A stretch of 28,392 nucleotides of DNA from Symsagittifera roscoffensis (Eukaryota > Xenacoelomorpha > Acoela > Convolutidae), in NCBI RefSeq assembly GCF_963678635.1, contig NC_087066.1, positions 42,751,777-42,780,168 of the forward strand, read 5' to 3'. The notes beneath the pieces were generated by a model that was not told where the DNA came from, ran no database searches, and saw nothing but the letters and a program-made list of their open reading frames with translations. A program made the translations under genes and the position numbers. Below, one piece after another: positions 1 through 12,000 of this stretch. How positions within the stretch are numbered: position 1 is the first letter of the stretch; each line of letters begins with the position of its first letter.

Positions 1-504
1 GCTTAAAGGGTTTCTGCTAATGCATGTTCGGCTTTATTGCAGCTTGTAAGTTTTTATGGTTATTTTTTTAACGTTTTTGTTGAATTTGATAGATCTAGTT
101 TTTTTGACATTTTTGTTTTTTTTTCTACATTGTTTTTCTTTGTTTTGTATCGCAAGTGGTGCGAAGCTCAGATTCGCCTCCGTGTTGAGTTTTTGAGTGC
201 TTGAACCTTCTCCGATGAACTTCTTGATAAAACCTTCTCGGTTATTTATCAAATGTCCATTAAAGGTAGTGAAGACACTTATATAGAACAAGGTGATTTT
301 TTCCATTTTTTTCAGGAAAATTTTATTATAACTACAGAAGTACAATCATCTATTATATATTTAAATGCGGGCTTCACTATCTCGCCGTGTTTAAGCTTTT
401 TCAACGTATTATTTTTGCATGCTTAAGCTATATCGTATATTGCAATGGTTAAGTTTTTTTTCGATTTTCCAATTTGATCTTAGTGGTTATTTCACCGAGT
501 TTAA
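1..504. repeat. Interspersed repeat fragments (double-palindrome module and TATATAG head)
   Basis: T-rich DNA with two shared modules. The double palindrome at 148-187 (TCGCAAGTGGTGCGAAGC then GATTCGCCTC) recurs at 10242, 13849 and 14969. A weak copy of the stem-loop head lies at 262-300 (GTGAAGACACTTATATAG). Positions 70-120 also match 13790-13830 (GATCTAGTTTTTTTGACATT). No exon is recognisable. Confidence 0.55.
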
Positions 505-1560
505 ATTAAGCAGCCCAATATCGAATTAGGGGTTGCGAATTTGGCCTCCAATTTTGAATGCCCGAATCATTTTAGTTAACGAGATAAGACGATTTTGAGA
601 TTTTTTCAAAAATTTTCAGAAATTTCTAACAAAATATTTTACAAAACTTGAATTTCCCAACCTTGTAGTTGGGTGCTGTCAGAAAACTCCAAGGAGTTAA
701 AAATCTTGCGTCCAAATAGGGCTGTTCAAATCCTTGTAGTTTTCGAGATATGACGTTTTTTGAGATTTTTTCAAAAAAATTTCAGAAAACTTAAATTAAT
801 TTTTTTCCGCAAAATCTGAAAATCCCAACCATGTAGTTGGGTCATGTCAGAGTGCTCTCAAAGATTGCGAATCTTGCCTCCAAATATGACTGCTCAATTT
901 TTTGTAGTTTTCGAGATGTGAAGTTTTTTGTGATTTTTTCGATATTTTCAGAAAGTTTAAATTAATTATTTTTCGAAATTTGAAATTCCCAACGCTATAG
1001 TTCGGTGTTGTCAGGGTTCTCTAAAGAGTTGCAAATCTTGCTAAATGTGACTGCTTAACGCGACTTCTCAAATGCTTTTAGTTTCCGAGATGTGACGTTT
1101 TTTGATTTTTTCAAAACTTCTCAAAGAACTTCTACAAAGAAATTCAAAAAGTTTGAAACTACTAACTTGATGAAGATACAACCTTATTGTCAGCGTACAC
1201 GCAGGCGTCTCAAATCTTGCCTCTTAATATGAATGCTCAATTCTTTTTAGTTTCCGAGATAAGACGTTTTTTCAATTTTTTTTTTCGGTAAACTTAGGTT
1301 TAAAAAATTCACAATATTTTGAATTCCTAGCCCTATAGAAGGGTGCTCTCAGGGACTCTCAGTGTTTGCAAATCTGGCCTCCAAATTTCTCCATGGGCCA
1401 TTAAGTTTTCGAGATGACGCTTTTAAAATGGTAATTAAAAAAAATTAAAAAGTTCGAAATTACCAACAATGTAATTGGGTGCAGTCTGAGTACACAAAGT
1501 TTGCAGATGTTGTTTCCAATATATGCGGTTTTTCATGAGTTGTCGAAAAATTTCGAAGCA
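505..1560 (+). repeat. Degenerate tandem array, ~165 bp unit, about six copies
   Basis: The landmark GTAGTTGGGTG-CTGTCAG recurs at about 665, 833, 997, 1171, 1335 and 1471 (spacings near 168, 164, 174, 164 and 136). Each unit also carries a TTGCxAATCTTGCCTCCAAAT segment and a TAGTTTTCGAGATxTGACG segment followed by GTTTTTTGA-TTTTTTCAAAA. Units are diverged and the last is shortened. It looks like an old minisatellite inside the upstream intron, with no coding capacity. Confidence 0.7.
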
Positions 1561-1638
1561 CCGGAGATGCGTTAAACGCTAGTATAAGTTAATGTCTATG
1601 TAAATGTATATAAGTGTTTAAGCTTCTTTTGGAGTTTT

Positions 1639-2300
1639 TAAGAGTAATGAACGTAGTGAGTACTCTTATATAGGTCTTGCTGATTTTTTTTTCAGGAGAA
1701 GGTCTTAAATTTTGTTCACGCTCCTTTTTGATTTTTCGCGGTCTAACTTGTGGTTTCTTTTTAATTTCAGTGCATTTCAATTGTTAAAAGGAAGGCGAAC
1801 TCCACAATCGAACAGCAAAAGTGTAAAGGGCACGAAAAGCGTGATTTGTTTCTGATTTCGAAAATGAAAATTAATTATCAGATTTCCCAACGAAATAAAA
1901 GTTTTACGTATTGATCCAGTTTTCTCAAATTGGGTTAATTTTAACAAAAAAGTGTCCATCATAAATTGTTTTACAAATTTAAAGAGCTTCAATGCCACGA
2001 AAGTGCAAATGGTACGGAAAAACGTAAAATGACTTTTAGTTTCTTGAGTGGATTTTTCGTGCGGAATAAAAATATTACCTATTAATCCAGTTTTCTCAAT
2101 TATGGTTAATTTTATCCAGAAAAATGTCATTCATAAATGGTTCCTAAATTTGAAAACTCTGGAGGCTACAAAGCTTTTTTCCAACTCGAAATTCGAAAAC
2201 TTTCAAAAAAATAAAGTCAAGTGTTTTATCTTTTCAGGCTCCTTGACTTCATTTTTACACTTTGTTAATTGTCTCTTAACTTTGGTTTTAAGGAAAACTT
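1639..2300 (+). repeat. Modular repeat: head plus one and a half body copies
   Basis: The head stem-loop AAGAGTAATGAACG...TACTCTTATATAGG is at 1639-1676. The body follows, with anchors GGAAGGCGAACTCC, CGAACAGCAAAAGTGTAAAG (1811), TTGATCCAGTTTTCTCAAAT (1911) and AAATTTAAAGAGCTTCAAT (1974). A second body copy restarts at about 2007 (GTGCAAATGGTACGGAAAAACG), with its own ATCCAGTTTTCTCAA at about 2084. The small ORFs in this stretch are repeat sequence, not genes. Confidence 0.7.
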
Positions 2301-2340
2301 TAGGTGTTATTTTAGTTATTTAGGTCGTGGTTTTATTCTT

Positions 2341-2545
2341 CAATTTACTTCAGGAAAAAGTCTGAAAAGTAGTTCACACTCAGTTTTGATTTTTCGCAGT
2401 TTGGTTTTTGATTTCTGTTGAAATTCATTTGCTAAATGGCGTGAAAAAATGTTAAATGATTTTCAATTTCAAAAGTGGATTATAATTTTTAGAATTCCCA
2501 GCGGAATATGAAATTACCTATTGATCCAGTTTTCTTCTTTTTTTC
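2341..2545 (+). repeat. Modular repeat body, partial
   Basis: It shares CTTCAGGAAAAAGTCTGAAA, the GATTTTTCGCAGTTTGG segment, CCCAGCGGAATATGAAATT and ACCTATTGATCCAGTTTTCT (2517) with other body copies. It breaks off at about 2535. Confidence 0.6.
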
Positions 2546-2922
2546 CAGGAACGTGAATGCTTTTTTTGTTCATTATTGAATGACTGCCTGTGTTCGGTTT
2601 ATATTTGCTGAGAACTATCCGGTTGATCAAAACCTGGGGTCTACTACCGCCCTCTCCCCCTTCCCCTTAAACTATGTATACATCAATTTCACGGCGTTGT
2701 TAATGATGTTACGAGAATATATATGAAGACAAATAGTTTTTGTAATTGCCAATTTTCCTACCACGTGAAAAATGTAGAAAATATGAGAAATTGCTAGTGG
2801 AGGATAATGTTGACAATCTGAGGACATGATCTTACAGGGTCTATTGGAATTAAAAAGTTTCCTTTCAACCTTTCATTCCTGTAGTAGGTTATGAAATTAA
2901 AGTGAAGTGTCTTTGATCATAG
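2546..2922. other. Intronic DNA, nothing recognised
   Basis: Upstream flank of visible exon 1. It contains a short C-rich run near 2650-2665. A possible AG at about 2837 is followed by a stop within 16 codons and lacks a good donor, so I do not call an exon. Confidence 0.4.
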
Positions 2923-3047
2923 GAACTGGTCAGAAGCCAGTTAAGATAGCTCAGCCCTCGCCGGAAAAGAGTGACGATAAGAGTATTGACATCAACATGC
3001 TTCTCAAAGATGAACTGTCAATGGACAATTCTTCAACTTCCAGAAAG
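2923..3047 (+). CDS. Gene 1, visible exon 1 (internal)
   Basis: Acceptor cataag-type AG at 2921-2922 and donor GTAGCT at 3048. Only one frame is open (two bases, then ACT at 2925); the other two hit TAA or TAG early. It encodes an acidic/polar stretch including QPSPEKSDDKS and INMLLKDELSMDNSS, ending in TSRK. It starts in phase 1, so an upstream exon must end with one spare base. I found no convincing candidate for it between 1 and 2920. Confidence 0.7.
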
Positions 3048-6000
3048 GTAGCTGATCGAGATCGCACTTAGTGTTTTTCAACGGCTGACTCCAAAAATAT
3101 TTGGAAATTGACTGTTGAACACTGCTCAATTAATGTCATTAACGACATATTGTGATGTTTTGATTCTCTAAGTGCTGCAAAACAAATCAATTACTTTTAA
3201 ATATGAAATGTCATCATTTTTTGAAATTTATATATTTAGAGACTTACAATAAATCGGCAATCCAATGTCGACCAGGTGAGTGAGTTAAACTAAAAGCTAA
3301 GAGTCCACGAGTTTTTCGTTGTCTTCGGTGATTCATCATTGCTTGTCAGTTGGTCTTATCTCATTTGAGTTGCTTATCTATCTACATCGCCCATCATTAG
3401 CTGCCCATTGTTTCTCATCTTTTGCTCGTCAAACTTGAAGCAGTTATTTATTCGATGTTTCAGTTTTTGCACATAATAAATGTGTTAATTGAATATTTTT
3501 TCCGGTGTTATATTGGAGAAAACTTGATCGCGAGAAATCGCTTCTTCAGTCGGACTCATAGTTCTCATGGTAGACGCTCTGTTCTCTATAATGTACCCAA
3601 GTATTTAATAGCCCGACCAACTATCTGCCGCGGAAGCCGAATGAGTAGAATTTTGAGAGGAATTGAAAACTTTTCATTCGAACAGACTTCTACTTTAACG
3701 CGTTTAAATGAAAAAAAAAAAAATTTAAAATGAGTTTAAAGCCAAATGAAATGGTAGAAATGAAGATATGATGATGATGGTATACTGTTGTTGTAAAAGT
3801 TTGTGTGATCATTTTGTGGTTTTTGAAAGATTCTTCTAGTATTACATGGTCGTGCCTTGAATCGATTTACTGTCTCATTGAGTGTTTTTATTTTGTCATT
3901 TAAGGATCTGGACGAAGAGTATGACCAATTCGATATGGACTCCCCTCCGAAGACTCCAGTGTCGGCCAGAAAGGTACCATAAAAGCCAATTATCTGAAAT
4001 CGAGTCAACATAATCTGTATTTTGTAAACGAAGCTCTTCGAAGATAATATAAATTGTCATAAATAATGAGCTATTGAGAGACTGAAGCACTTTCGAGTGC
4101 TGAATGAACCAATACAGCTCGAGGACAAATAGAACATGAAAGGACAATCTTTTAAACCTGAAAGTCTGAGAGTCACTTTCCGAATGACTGAGAATTCATT
4201 TTTGTGACGACGCTTGAATTTGGAATGCTAAATTTTGGTTGAATTTGGCTGAATTTTGCTTGTAGGAAGTGCGTTTTTCCACTCAACTGAGCATCGCGAG
4301 TGGCGAAGACAACATGAGTGTGGTTGAGTCAGTCATGGACACTGAGTCCATACAAGCTGACTTCGCTTCCAATCTGCAGCCAACACCAGGTGCATCCTCG
4401 TCATCAGTGCAGTTAGGAGTGGGTGGGGCGTCTGTGGGCAAGAGTGCTAACTTGTTCCAGGATTCGGGTAAATGCAAACAGCGTTTAAATATTAAAAAAG
4501 TTGCATGAAGGCATGAACTGATGATATTAAGCAATCTTTTCCTAACCGTTACTGAACTTAATTTGAGGTACAAGTTTAATTGTGTTCTAATGCTCTTGAA
4601 ATCACTTAAATTTAAAAGATTTTATCAGAAGGCCAGCAGCACTGAATGGCACCGAAACGTCAGCATATTCAATACGGCCTGTCTTCTAGCCTGAATGTGT
4701 CATGGATCTAGTTTTGTTATATCTACCCTCAACTTATGAAAAAGATAAAATGCTCAGGCTCATAATTTGACATCATTTAAAAAGTAGCATGGGGAAAACA
4801 CAAATGTTTAATGAGTTTCCATATGGGCTAGAGATGGTGAATAAGATACAATAAATTAGATAATGTGAGATTATACATTACGGAATTTTAAAATTTACAG
4901 GTTCCGAGAAATCGGAAACAGGAAGCTCAGGTATTTTAAATGTATAACCTTTGTTTATCACAATCTTTTAGTGCACTGTTCATGTCTTATGTTTTTTTCC
5001 TGTTTTATTTTGATTTTGTTGAATGATTTGAGTTTTGTCCAAGATTTTGTGGGACTGGTGTTTATTTTCATACAAACGAATACTTAGGAGTCGGCTGGTT
5101 CTGTTAAATTGAGAGGTTTCTTGGTATTGAAGAAATTACTATAATAATGAGCGGTTTTAGCAAAAGTTTCATCCTCAAAATTTTTTCAAGTGTTTTTTTT
5201 TCAAGATTCGTTTTCAGTTTAGTTTTCGAATTGGATGTCGTTTTGCTCTGCAGTAGCGCCCTTCAGTTTCAGTTGAAAAATAATATGTAGTATTTAGAGT
5301 TATTACTCGAATTCAAAATATTCTTAATGATTTAATGCTCCTTAGTTGGGTTTCTTTACTTCTAAATTTTAAGATTTTTAATGTCAATTGAAAGATTAGC
5401 CGGCTGCTGTGAAAGTAGCACAAAATATTCGAAGTACAGCTATCATTGCCGAAAATCATGATTAATCGTTTTCAAAGTTTCTATTCTAATTTCATTTTTT
5501 CCATTTAATTTTTCCATGAAAGTTATCAGACGACACTTCAATTGCGAAATTCAAAATTAATTCACGTTTGATATTTTTGCGACTGTGTGCTGTATTCTCA
5601 TCTATTTTTGTGAGATTGTTCTTATGATTTAAGTTTTCAATTGCTTACACAATCGGAGCTTCAGGTAAAACTACGAAGTAGTTTTTTTTTCCAACCGAAG
5701 TCGCAAATAAAAGTTCTCATTTGGTGGAACTTTTGGCATGTTTCCAATCATAGGTAATTTAATTGCATATGTTGCTGCTTTGTTTTTGGCTAGTGTACGT
5801 TTTTTTCTAAGTTACCGTGGCGCAGATGCGAGGACGAGAGACTCCTTATCTGCAGGTTTGAGATTCAAATCCGGAACACTTCTGCTGCATAGCATCGGTA
5901 ATTCAATAGCAACTGATGTTTCATTGTTAGCTACTGTCAGTAAATTTTCAAGAGCTCTTGGAGCAGATGCGAGAACGTGAGAATTCAAGTCTTTGTGTTG

Positions 6001-9000
6001 GAGCATCGATTCCGGCACATTGCAAAAGTTTTGTTTTTCAAGGTTTCTTTACCTTTTCTTTTAATTTTCTTAGTTTTTGTCTTTTTAAACTTTTTTAACC
6101 ATTTTCTCGCGTATGTTTGCAAAGTGCAGATTCGTCTCTGAGTTTAAATTGCCTTAAATGCTCATTACTGCTGAAAATGTTTGTCAGAAAACCAAAAAGT
6201 GTTTTGAAATTTATTGCTTTCTTGTAAAATATATAAATCAAACTATTCATGCAGCAAGTGCCGTAATAGAATGCTGAATAAACTATGTGCACTAGCAGCA
6301 ACGCTTTTTATAGCATTTTTTACAATGGAGTTCGCAAATTATTTGGCTAAAATTCTTTTAAATTTATATGTACTGTGTAGTTTATATGTAGTTTTATTCA
6401 GATCGAAACTAAGTTTTTTTTTGTTAATTTCGCATATGTTTTGACTATCAAATGTGCATTTTTTTAAAAAAGATTATGAGATTAAATTTCATGGGTCCCC
6501 CATATTTACGTTTTTGATATCAATTTATTTTGATAAATAATGCTAGACATTGTTAAAGAGTCGGTGAACGTAGTGCACACTCTTATATAGGTCGTAATGA
6601 TTTTTTTTTTCGTTTTTTTTTCAGTTAAAATTTATTCAGGAGGATAAAGTTAACTTTTTCGGGGTTTGATTTTTGATTTCTTTTCGTGTTGGTTCATTTC
6701 ATTTGTTCGAAGGAAGGAAAACTCCCCTATCGAACAGCAAAAGTGTAAAGGCCACGAAAAACTTGATCGATTTGTTTCAATTTTTGTTATCAGATTTCCC
6801 AGCGAAATGAAAAATTTACGTATTGACCCAGTTTTATAAATTTAGGTTAGTTCCACCAAAAAATGTCAATCATAAAAAATTCTGGAAATTCAAAGAGTTT
6901 TACGGACATCTTTTTTTCGAACTTTTGATTTTTTCCTAAAAGAAACAAGTCAGAATTTTGTTCTCTTAGTTATTTGAAATTAGGTTTTTCGTTTTTAAGG
7001 GTGCTTTTATTTATATATAAAAAAGAGTTCTCCTTATAAAAGCAGAGGTGAAAATTATCATGATGAATAAAAGAGAAATTAACTGTCGATTTTGTGACTA
7101 GATCTGGAGATGGAAGTGAACCTGGGTATTGAGGATATTCTCCCGGCTACTGTGAAACCGGACAAGACCTTACCCGACTCAGCCAGCGAGGAAGATCCAT
7201 TCGACGCCTTGGGTCAGAATCTACTAGGTAACCCTAACTTTATTCAAAATGGGGTTTTTCTGTGCAATTTTTTTCTTTTGGTCAGAATTTTCGAAGTGTC
7301 TTGATTATAAATTTTAATAGATATCAATGAACTTTCGGTTGCCAACTCTGATGAGCCTCCTAAGCCAGTCGCTAGAACAAAAACCAAACGACAGTCGAGA
7401 TCAGCTAGAAGGTTACCTCGTCTCTCGTCCTTCCGAACATCCAGTCGAAGTTCCACGACTAGTGCGAGTGAAGATGACGTAGTCGAAGAGATAGTTTCGG
7501 AAAACGAAGTGTCCTCGGCAACCGAAAAGAGTGTTAGTTCGCATGGGGAACAGCTTCTCGCAGCTGGGAAACTGCCAGAGACGAAAGGAAGACTGCTGAT
7601 TATGGACAATGAGGAGTCCGAACAGAAAAATGACAGGGGAAAAAGCAAAAAGGTATAATAGTTATCGAATTTGAAAGTAAATCTGGGCTCTTATCCATTT
7701 TCCCCTACATTTGAATTTCAATTTTGGAAAACTAACTTTACGTCATAATGTAATCAAATTTGGCATGGTGAACAAATTAATTATTGTGAAAACATTTGTT
7801 CTTCATTCCTTACTTCGTAAAAGCATGCATGCAGCCGTAATTACACGTAGGACAGCTGAAAACTTAAAGTGGAAAAGAGCCCAAATCCGGTTAAGTTGCG
7901 CATCTTAATTAAATTACGAATCTGAAGTTGCTTTTTTATTGTCTTACTCTGATTGGTCTTTATCGACAGAAAGTTGAAAAGAAAACTTTTTTAGCAGTGT
8001 GCATTAGTCTCAATAATTGTATTAGGAGTCGACGAGCATTGTTCAGACTCTGATTACAGTTGGGAAAGTAAGAGTCGTGTAATCGAGAACTATACTTTTT
8101 TTTCGTAATCAATTTTTCAACTTCTTTATTATTACACTTGCGTTGCAAAGTGTATTAGTACGAACTTTCCTTTTTTCCAACCTAAGTCGCAAACAAAAGT
8201 GGTACTTTAAGTGGCATTTTCGAATCGGTAGGCTGCGGTAGCAGTATAATGTCATGTGCTTTGAAATTTCATTAGTAAAAAGTAAACACAGCTGATGCAT
8301 TTTATATTAATCAAATGAACCGAAAAAAGTTTGTTTCAAACAACATACAATGATAAAAAGAGCTCGATTTCAAGAAATTATCCAACTCAATGTATCTCGT
8401 ATTTTTTTTAAATGCCTAATATATACATAATTTGGCCTTATGTTTTCCAATTTATAACATGCAAAGTTGTGTCTTTTTGTATTTGGTGCTACTTTTGCTG
8501 CATCGAATTAGCAATTTATTAGAATATGTAGCTGCGTTATTGGTGGCTATTTTTTGGGGATTCTAAGCGTCCATAGCTGAATGGTTAGTGCGTGAGACTC
8601 AAATTTGCTAGGTCGCAGATTCGAATCCGACACGTAGCCGAGTTTTTGCTGTTTCGAGGCTTATTTCTACTTTTCTTATTTGACTTGATAGAGATGCTTT
8701 TTGATCGTGTTCTCTCAAGTGTTTGCGAAGCAGAGCTTCGCCTCTGTCGAATTTTCCCAACTTCCAGGTTCCTTAGCGCTTGAGCTAGAAGTAACGCCGC
8801 TGTCTTTGAACCCAAATGTCCAGGGTTCGAGTCAGGAAAAGTTCAGGCTCAATTACTTTTTCGCAGTTAGAATTTTGCTTTTTGTTATATGGAAGGCAAA
8901 CGCTACTATCACCAAAAGTGTGAAGGTAACGAAAAACGTGATTGACTTCTAGTTTCGATTTTGGAAAGCATAATAAAAGTTTTACCTATTGATCCAGTTT

Positions 9001-12000
9001 TCTCAATTTGGATTAGTTTTATCAAAAAAGTGTCTATCATAAATTATTCTAGAAATTTAAAGAGCATTAAATCCGTCTATTTTTTGAAGTTCGAAAGTTC
9101 GTTTTTTTCAAAAATCAAGTTTGTAATTTTTCTGTTTTCTTGCGTTCATTGACTTTTCCAACTGTCTGTTGGGTTCGTTTTTTTCCTAAACCAATTCAAT
9201 TTCATTTGTTGAGGGATGTTAAATTAGGCTCTCCAATTAAGAAAGCGGAAAAAGCTCAAAAAAGCATAAATGACGTTTAGTTCGAGAAGGGATGCCCAAG
9301 TTTTTTCACACGAAGTTATGAACTTCGGAATAATAAAATTTTTGATTTGTCGACCTTTTTGTGAATATTCTTGAATTATCTCGAAAACTAACCGCCCAAC
9401 CCTGAGACTGTGGGTTCAATCTAAAGAACGCGTTGTGGAAGTTTTTTTGCTTACTACTACGCTTAATTTTTTTTGACACAACAAGTTATGACCCCGAAAG
9501 AGTCAAACTTTTGGTTTTTTGATCGTTTTCCGTAACTTGTTGCATGAAACTTCTACATCAGCGGATACAACCAATTTTTTTTAGCAAAAAGCTATGATTC
9601 TCGGGAATTTTAAGTTTTTGATTTGTTGACCGTTTCTTGGGACTATTCTCGATAACTATCCTGCCAAATCTGATATCATTTGGTTAATCGAAACAACATG
9701 TTGTTGAAAACTTACCTTAAAAGTTTCTAAGAATTTGTTTAGAAAAAAATATGGCCTTCAAGAAAGTTTTTTTGGAAAGTTTTGACTTTACTCGAAAACT
9801 ACCGTACCAATTTTAAGGTTAAGTGTTTAATCGATAAGTTCGGTTTTGGGAGTATGTTTTACTTTTGACCGTTTTTCTTGAAACTTTTTCAATTATCAAA
9901 TCCGAGATAAGAAGTTTAATCGGAAGAACCGGTTGCGATAAGTTTTTTACCCGTATTTTTCCCACCCATGTTATGTCCTTCAGAAGGTTCCAATATCTCA
10001 AAAACTTTCACTCTACTCATTTGTTTTAGTAGGAAACAACTACGGTTTTAGGCAATGATCAATTTTTGAAATAAAGCATTTCATCCCACATCAGTATAAG
10101 TTCAAAAAATATCAAACACGTACCTCCGGCCTTAGATGGGACCCTAGTTGTCTTTTAGCGAGACTTACAAAAATATATTTTCACCTACTTTTTTTCAACA
10201 GTTTTCATTTGTTTCAGCTGATGTTCTTTTATGTTGGTGTTGTATCGCAAGTGGTGCCAAGCTCCGTTTCGCCTCTGTGTGTTGATGAGTTTTTTTCCAG
10301 GAAAAGTCTTAAAATGTTCTAATATGTACAGATATGCATTCATACATTTTAATGCAATTATGAATGCCCTAGTGTATGTACACTTTTTGAGCTCAATGCT
10401 AGTTCATTGGCTGAAAGGCATCCAATTGGCGCTCTTCAATTACAAAAAAAAAGAAAATGGTTGGGAAAAAATTGATCGATTTCTACTTTCGAAAGTAGAA
10501 CTCAGTTTGAAGATTTCCCAGTGGAATAAAAACTTAACCTAACAGTCCAGTTTTCTCAAATTGAGTTGATTTTATCAAAAATCTGCAATAAATTTTTCTT
10601 GAAAACCAAAGAGCTTGAAGGCCATAAATTTTTTTTTTATTGAAGTTGGAAAGTTGAAGGTTTTTGAATAAACAAGTCAGTTTTTTGTTTCTTTGCGTTC
10701 CTTGACTTTTTCCAACTGTCTGTTGGCTATGTTTCATTTTGCAGGTTGACAAAACAGAAAAGGTAGCTGTGGAAGATGCTTATGACGACAGTCGAAGAGA
10801 ATCCATGGTGTCAATGTACTCTCAAGATTCTTTCGACGATGTATCGACCACTGAGCCTCCTTACTCGGATCAAGACCAAGCATAGTAATTATGTTTTTAT
10901 TTTTGAAATACACATAGAATGATTGAAGGAAACAATGCTTCCTTTAGCAGATCGACGTAAAAATGTCACATCAGTTAGCTAATATAAAGAGTTTTGTTTG
11001 ATTTTTTAAGGTCGAAAGACAATTTGTTTTGGTTTTAGCGACAGTGAGTCGGACATAACTCTTCCAGAGAACCAGGAAAAACTCCTGGACGAGGTCAAAG
11101 CGGTTAAACGACATGACTCCAGTGGTGCTTCTGTTACGTCATACGACAGCGATAGTGATGTAACCACCTCTTTTCCTTCCTACACTAACGCGGAGAGTAA
11201 GAAAGAGAGTAACCGGAAACATAAATCGCCCCGAAGTCGTGAACAGGAAACAAAGATGAAAGGTGTTCACGTGGATAGTAAAGCCGGTCACGTCACAGTA
11301 GGGCAGGAATATTTTGCGGAGAGGGAAACTGAAACTTCAATAGGTAAGTTGGTCAGAGTTGAACAAAAAAGGGAATGGCCTTATTGAGAAGGCTACATTG
11401 GTTTTTATTCGCGGAGAAACTCAACTGCAATTTGATGCGAGAAGGCTACATCACGTTTTGGAACTTTGAAGGCTGAAAAACCTTCAGTAAAATATTTTTT
11501 TATCGATTTTTGTTTGGAAAAGTAAGTTGTGTTTGTTTTTTAGTAAGTTATGTGTTTGTTTTTTAGATCGAGTGTTCCATCAAATTGTCACAATTCAGCC
11601 GAAATCAATTGCTTCGATGGTAGTCGAAAAAGAAACCATAGAGTGTATGTAATCTTAATCTTTATTTTTCCAAGAATTTTGGTATTTTTTTGTTATATGA
11701 ACCAAAATGATTTCTTTTTTGGTATTTAGAAAACTTTGTCATGGCTCTTGAATCTGATTAAGAGAAAAAAATTACTCAAAAGGAAGCCTGATTTTTTCAA
11801 AGAAAACCATTTTAAGCCTTCTGGTAAATTGAGGGCTTTAAAACAGAAAAGACCCAGCTGTTATTAGAAGCAGTGCTTTACTAACTCAGTTTTCCCATTT
11901 AGCCATGACTAGTTATAATCCCTCAGCGGTTGCGTTGACGACTTTCATGAGCAACCATCTGAAGGCTACGAGAACTTTCATCGAGAACACAAGAAAGCTC

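Noticed and set aside
10-56. Tiny exon at TTGCAG|CTT|GTAAG
   Set aside because: Three bases between an acceptor and a donor is far too short; both strings are common in this T-rich DNA.
1777-2323. Overlapping open frames of 117 and 91 residues on opposite strands
   Set aside because: They lie in the modular repeat body, and the same sequence recurs elsewhere with stops.
3422-3733. 103-residue + strand open frame in a gene 1 intron
   Set aside because: It lies wholly between well-phased exons, has no recognisable motif or usable splice phase, and the intron reads stops in the gene frame at once.
7244-7648. 134-residue minus-strand open frame
   Set aside because: It is the antisense shadow of visible exon 7, which reads better on the + strand with matching splice sites.
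8567-8640. Functional tRNA gene
   Set aside because: A and B boxes are good, but the acceptor stem does not pair and other stems are imperfect; it is followed by repeat modules, so a SINE head fits better.
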